A DNA stretch of 64,000 nt from Branchiostoma lanceolatum (lineage: Eukaryota > Chordata > Leptocardii > Amphioxiformes > Branchiostomatidae): the NCBI RefSeq assembly GCF_035083965.1, contig NC_089723.1, forward strand, positions 22,361,193-22,425,192. Direction: 5' to 3'. Numbering within the stretch: the stretch's first letter is position 1; every line of letters begins with the position of its first letter. Below are positions 60,264 through 64,000 of this stretch, piece by piece. The notes under the pieces are model-generated. The model did no database searches, had not been told where the DNA came from, and was given only the letters and a program-made list of their open reading frames with translations. A program made the position numbers and the translations under genes.

Positions 60264-63200
60264 CTTGCCGCTGTATTCTAGAGCGATTGACCCAGTTAAT
60301 ATCAACCACCAGTAACGGTTTAAAAGTGGTCAGCGCTGTTAGATAACGTCGTGTTGTTATCTTGATAAGGCCACTGTGATTTAGTTATATGGATGACACC
60401 CTCTGGGCATCCCCAACAATGATGCGAGCGTGCGAAGAAAAAAAAAGTGAGGAAAAAGTTGCCTTCATAATGAAATCTTGAAAAAGAAATGGTCAGGAAG
60501 TTGGAAATAATGACTGAACGTGCAAAATATATGGTATACCAGACAATAAAATCTTCATTTTGTTCTTTCGGATTTTCTTCTTTGACTTCGAAATCAACTA
60601 TGGCATCCTATGACATTATTATCCGTTTTTCGATATCCTTTTTTTAGCAATTTACAGCACATATTTGCTCATTTTGCAGCTACTTTGAACGATTTACAGT
60701 AAGGTCGCAAACTTCTTCTTTTAATCGAAACGGACAAAAATTGATGCGAGGGCGGATGTCAACCATATAATGAAGTCAGTGTGGCCTAAGATTTTGCATG
60801 AGGTAGCGAATAGTAACGGGCCATGTGGCCCGGCCGGAGACTCTGACCCGGGGGTTATGACTTCTTTAATCTAACCGAAGTCACATCTTAAGCATGAAGT
60901 TCCGCCATGTATTTTAATTAAGAGCCCGTTTAGGAGCATCTGCCTTAGTTTAGCTTAGTAAACGTTAAGGGTCTTCGTTAACGCTTGCTTTGATCAATCT
61001 GGTCATGTCAAGAACATAAAAAGTCGGTTAGATAGATTCCGGTTCCAATCTTTCCAAAACATTTTTCAGTAAAATACAACTTTACTTTACTAAAATGAAA
61101 ATGTTACAGGGACAATTTTTTGCTGTTCTTTATTTTATTGTCCAGTCAGAGCCGACGCGATGTCCATGAGTGGCACGGTACTTTGGACCTATCAGAGCGA
61201 TGGCGTTGTTTGTCGTGGTCAGATTGAATAGTGATACTTTGACCCGCAGGTCGCTGTTGGACCTCAGTTATTTATTGGTCACTAATTTGGCTGCTCTTTG
61301 TGATCCCTGTAAAAAGTCAAACCTTTTGATGTCGACTTTTTTGTGAGTTGTCCTGCCATGATCTGACTGTTCCACTCTCCTAAGTCTATCACCGTATTAA
61401 CCAGGCAATGTTTTTAGTAACACCAGTATTCGGGCTGTTTGTTGAAAAAGATCCCGTAAAACTGGGCCTACAACTTACCGTAGAAGTGTAAAACAGCTTT
61501 ATAAAATTTTGTGAAATGCGCCAAGTCTTCTTTTATCAATATTCTTCTATTCTATTTTATAAGTTTCTTCAGCATTCTACAACACAATATAGTTTGCAGT
61601 TTACGTCGTTTACCCATGTTTATTATGGCATCTGTTGCAACACATTCTATCTTTAATTATTTGCCCGCTTTCTTTCAAAGAAGTGTCTCGCAAGAGTACC
61701 ATCTAGCATATTCCATCGCCCCCCCCCCCTCTCCTACTCAGTCCCAAAAGAAGGTCTTGCAAACAACAGGGCGAAAACAAAGATAAGACGGTTAAACAAT
61801 GTTGCCCTGGCCTCCCATTCAAACACCGGTGTTCTATTGTAGCTTGAAATCCAATCGATTTATTACGTTCAAACAGTCTCTATCCAGGCATAACAACAAC
61901 CTTAGTCTTACATTGTATAAGTTCTATCCTTTATAACGTAGAAAAAAAAGATGTGAGAAGATCATCATTGAAGATTTGGTAAACATGTTTTATTTTGTTG
62001 CCCTCGCCTCGTCACTCACTAAGTACTATTTCCATCGGTTGCGGATAAGTGCTTATCGCCTGTTTGCTGTGTTTATCACTTCACAGTGCAAACTTTATAT
62101 ACTGTATAAATATAACGTGGGATTAAGACATGGGCTAACATGGAACACCCATATATTGTATATGCACCACTTTAAGGATCTGGAAAAAAATAAATCTATG
62201 CGATAAGATGATACAACTTGTTGCTACATGTATACTTGGTATCATTGTAAATATCTTGAAAACATTTCTTTAGATGTAAAACGAATAAGTATAATGTCTA
62301 ATTGTTCAAACGATGAAACGGTTGCCCACAACTAAGTGTGTACGCTATGCGTGTCCTTGAAGCCCATCTGGGCACGTGTTTTCTGTAAACAAGGCTGCGT
62401 GCTCACTAATTAAATTGACACGAAGGCCCCGGAGGCCTCACTACATCATGATTATCGGACCCCTATGTGTCAACAAGACTGCAGGTTCAAAGTTCAAGGA
62501 TATAGTCAGTGAAATAATAAAAACTTGTCGCCAATAATATACAAATTATCCTAGCTTGCGGATTATACATCTACCTCAATACATAATGGGTAAAACTTTG
62601 ATCAGTTACATGTATTTCCAACCTGAGCCACTGTAATGAGTAATTCTATGATCGGGTAAGTTTCTACATCCAACGACATGTACGTTTAGTGCGACTGCAT
62701 GGTATGCACAGTATCAACTAGCTACAATGATTTGGCCATTATCGGATAAAGACAAGGGCTATTGATAGAACAGTATTATGATATATAAGAATTAACCATT
62801 CTAACATTGTTGCCACGAAAATCCACATTCCTAGAGATTACTATTCCTTTTTCTTTTTTGAAGAAAACCTCTTTGTCCTCACAGCAGGGGGATCAAGTCT
62901 TCTAATTGGCAGTGCACCGTCATTTCCTATTGTGTGCCCGTATATCACTGTGGGATAACATAGGTTATCATATTAATCATGTGATAAACAATATAAATCG
63001 CAATGTGGCGTCCTTCTTTGTAAAAGCCTTTACAGCTTGATCAACGACCCTGATCGAGAGTCTAATCGAGGACCTGTCTCTTGATGATAAAAATTATCAC
63101 TGACAGCGTTTTGAAATCCATGGCCAGCTCAGCATTTGATGCATGAGAAAGTTATCATCGAAGGATTAATCCAAAAAGAATTCCAAAATTGAATTTTTGT

Positions 63201-63624
63201 TACATTTTCAAGACGTCCTCGTTAAAAATGCACATTGAGTACTTAAATAGACCCGCGGTACGTTGGCGACCTCGCTGCGATCGAGCGAGTTGACAGATCT
63301 ATAGAGCGCTCAACACATTTCATCGATATAAAAAATAATGTTCTGTGTGTGTTTCCTTTTCTTTTCAGTCATACTTGTACATTATGGGTAACACACATCT
63401 AGCCTCCGATGCAGACTCAACCCGGCTGTTTTCTTTTTCAAGTTATTGTTTTTATACTATTATATTTTTTTTCTAATTGCTGGTGATGATAGTATAAAAC
63501 AATAACTTGAAAAAGAGAACAGCCGGGTTGAGTCTGCATCGGAGTCTAACACACATCCAATTTAGGTCAGAGCAATGTCGCCAACGTGCCGCAGTCCAGT
63601 GAGAGACCAGCTTTGGTGAAAATA
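60264..63624. other. Intergenic region between LDLa/LE gene 3 and the next LE gene
   Basis: No exon is supported. A 44-codon open stretch near 61144-61275 (minus) has no pyrimidine tract before its AG and is rejected. The right end holds a TCGCTGCGACC-family MITE at about 63250-63600 with a fold-back element nested in it. Confidence 0.55.
63250..63600. mobile_element. TCGCTGCGACC-family MITE split by a fold-back insertion
   Basis: The outer element starts CGCGGTACGTTGGCGACCTC near 63254 and ends near 63600 with CAATGTCGCCAACGTGCCGC. It is interrupted at 63400-63547 by a 148-bp fold-back element with arms of about 55 bp starting CTCCGATGCAGACTCAACCC. That insert is flanked by the direct repeat AACACACATC (63390-63399 and 63548-63557), a 10-bp target duplication. 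Confidence 0.8.
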
Positions 63625-63784
63625 TCAATCTTGCTCTACCTGTCGAACACATCTCTGCCCCTCCACTCGCGGGTTGCCCCAGTAACCGTTTGCACACGTC
63701 CCGCAATCCCGGCCCAGATACCCCGGATGACACCGTGTACACGTGGGTAGGCCGTCAATATCCAGCGTGCATGTGTCGGAAAAT
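63625..63784 (-). CDS. Last exon of a further laminin-EGF gene (partial)
   Basis: The acceptor cttcgtag at 63785-63786 is followed by one base completing a codon, then FSDTCTLDIDGLPTCTRCHP, GYLGRDCGTCANGYWGNP and RVEGQRCVRQVEQD with a TGA at 63625. This is the second half of an LE domain and matches the last two exons of the gene at 15542-28891 (SFAKTC...C..C..GYVGRSC..C..GWTGDP...GG.C) fused into one. That gene also stops just after the final LE cysteine, so a terminal exon is the simplest reading. An alternative donor gtagag at 63639 would continue to exons I cannot find. The rest of the gene lies beyond the right edge; the short stretch 63785-64000 holds no other exon. Confidence 0.75.
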
Positions 63785-64000
63785 CTACGAAGCAGGAAAA
63801 AAAAGAATGATTAAGAAAGTAGATAAAACCACTTAACTATTGCATGTGTTAGCTAAAGTTTTAGCCTTCTTTATCAAGGTGGAGAATACTGGAAGATTAA
63901 TAAGTAGACCAAGTACAGGACAGCGACCTTGAACGCTATTACATTTGTACAAACATTTATGTACGAATATATATGATATTATGAAAAAAATCCCATCAAA

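Noticed and set aside
61144-61275. Possible 3' exon on the minus strand ending near AATAAA
   Set aside because: Two frames are open, but the AG before it has no pyrimidine tract and stops occur upstream in every frame from the better acceptor nearby.

Overview
This window is animal genomic DNA: multi-exon genes with GT-AG introns, extracellular domain-shuffling proteins, and introns full of small inverted-repeat transposons and simple repeats. The gene content (ADAMTS-type propeptide, MAM/EGF receptor, LDL-receptor class A plus laminin-EGF proteins) and the repeat load fit an invertebrate deuterostome. A lancelet (Branchiostoma) is my best guess, by inference only. All genes I can support lie on the minus strand. 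I built exon models by hand from splice signals, reading frame and intron phase; phases agree across every internal junction I list.

Layout, left to right. (1) 1091-1752: first two coding exons of an ADAMTS-like metalloprotease (signal peptide and propeptide), which continues off the left edge. (2) 7708-13820: a complete nine-exon gene for a type I membrane protein, MAM-EGF-MAM-Thr/Pro stalk-TM-tail, whose tail carries an LDL-receptor-type FDNPVY motif. A 22-bp minisatellite lies just past its stop codon. (3) 15542-28891: a sixteen-exon gene for a secreted protein of about 806 residues, with two LDLa domains, twelve laminin-type EGF (LE) domains and an arginine-rich tail. (4) 30509-46559: a paralogue of about 583 residues with two LDLa and nine LE domains. 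It has two phase-compatible alternative last exons and an unexplained extra exon between them. (5) 49267-60263: a third paralogue of about 448 residues with two LDLa and six LE domains, one of which holds a KDADG repeat. (6) 63625-63784: the last exon of a fourth LE gene that continues off the right edge.

Genes 3-6 therefore form a head-to-tail array of LDLa/LE genes that differ mainly in the number of LE exons. Nearly all LE exons are phase 0-0 and split each LE domain at the same place, so LE number can change by exon duplication or loss without a frameshift. The products look like secreted, disulfide-rich, calcium-binding extracellular or matrix proteins. I cannot assign a known orthologue.

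The rest is intergenic or intronic DNA holding several MITE families (one hAT-like copy with a perfect 8-bp target duplication), nested insertions, tRNA-derived SINE-like units, a frameshifted Penelope-like GIY-YIG remnant, and many micro- and minisatellites. I saw no rRNA, intact tRNA, CRISPR array or prokaryotic feature.
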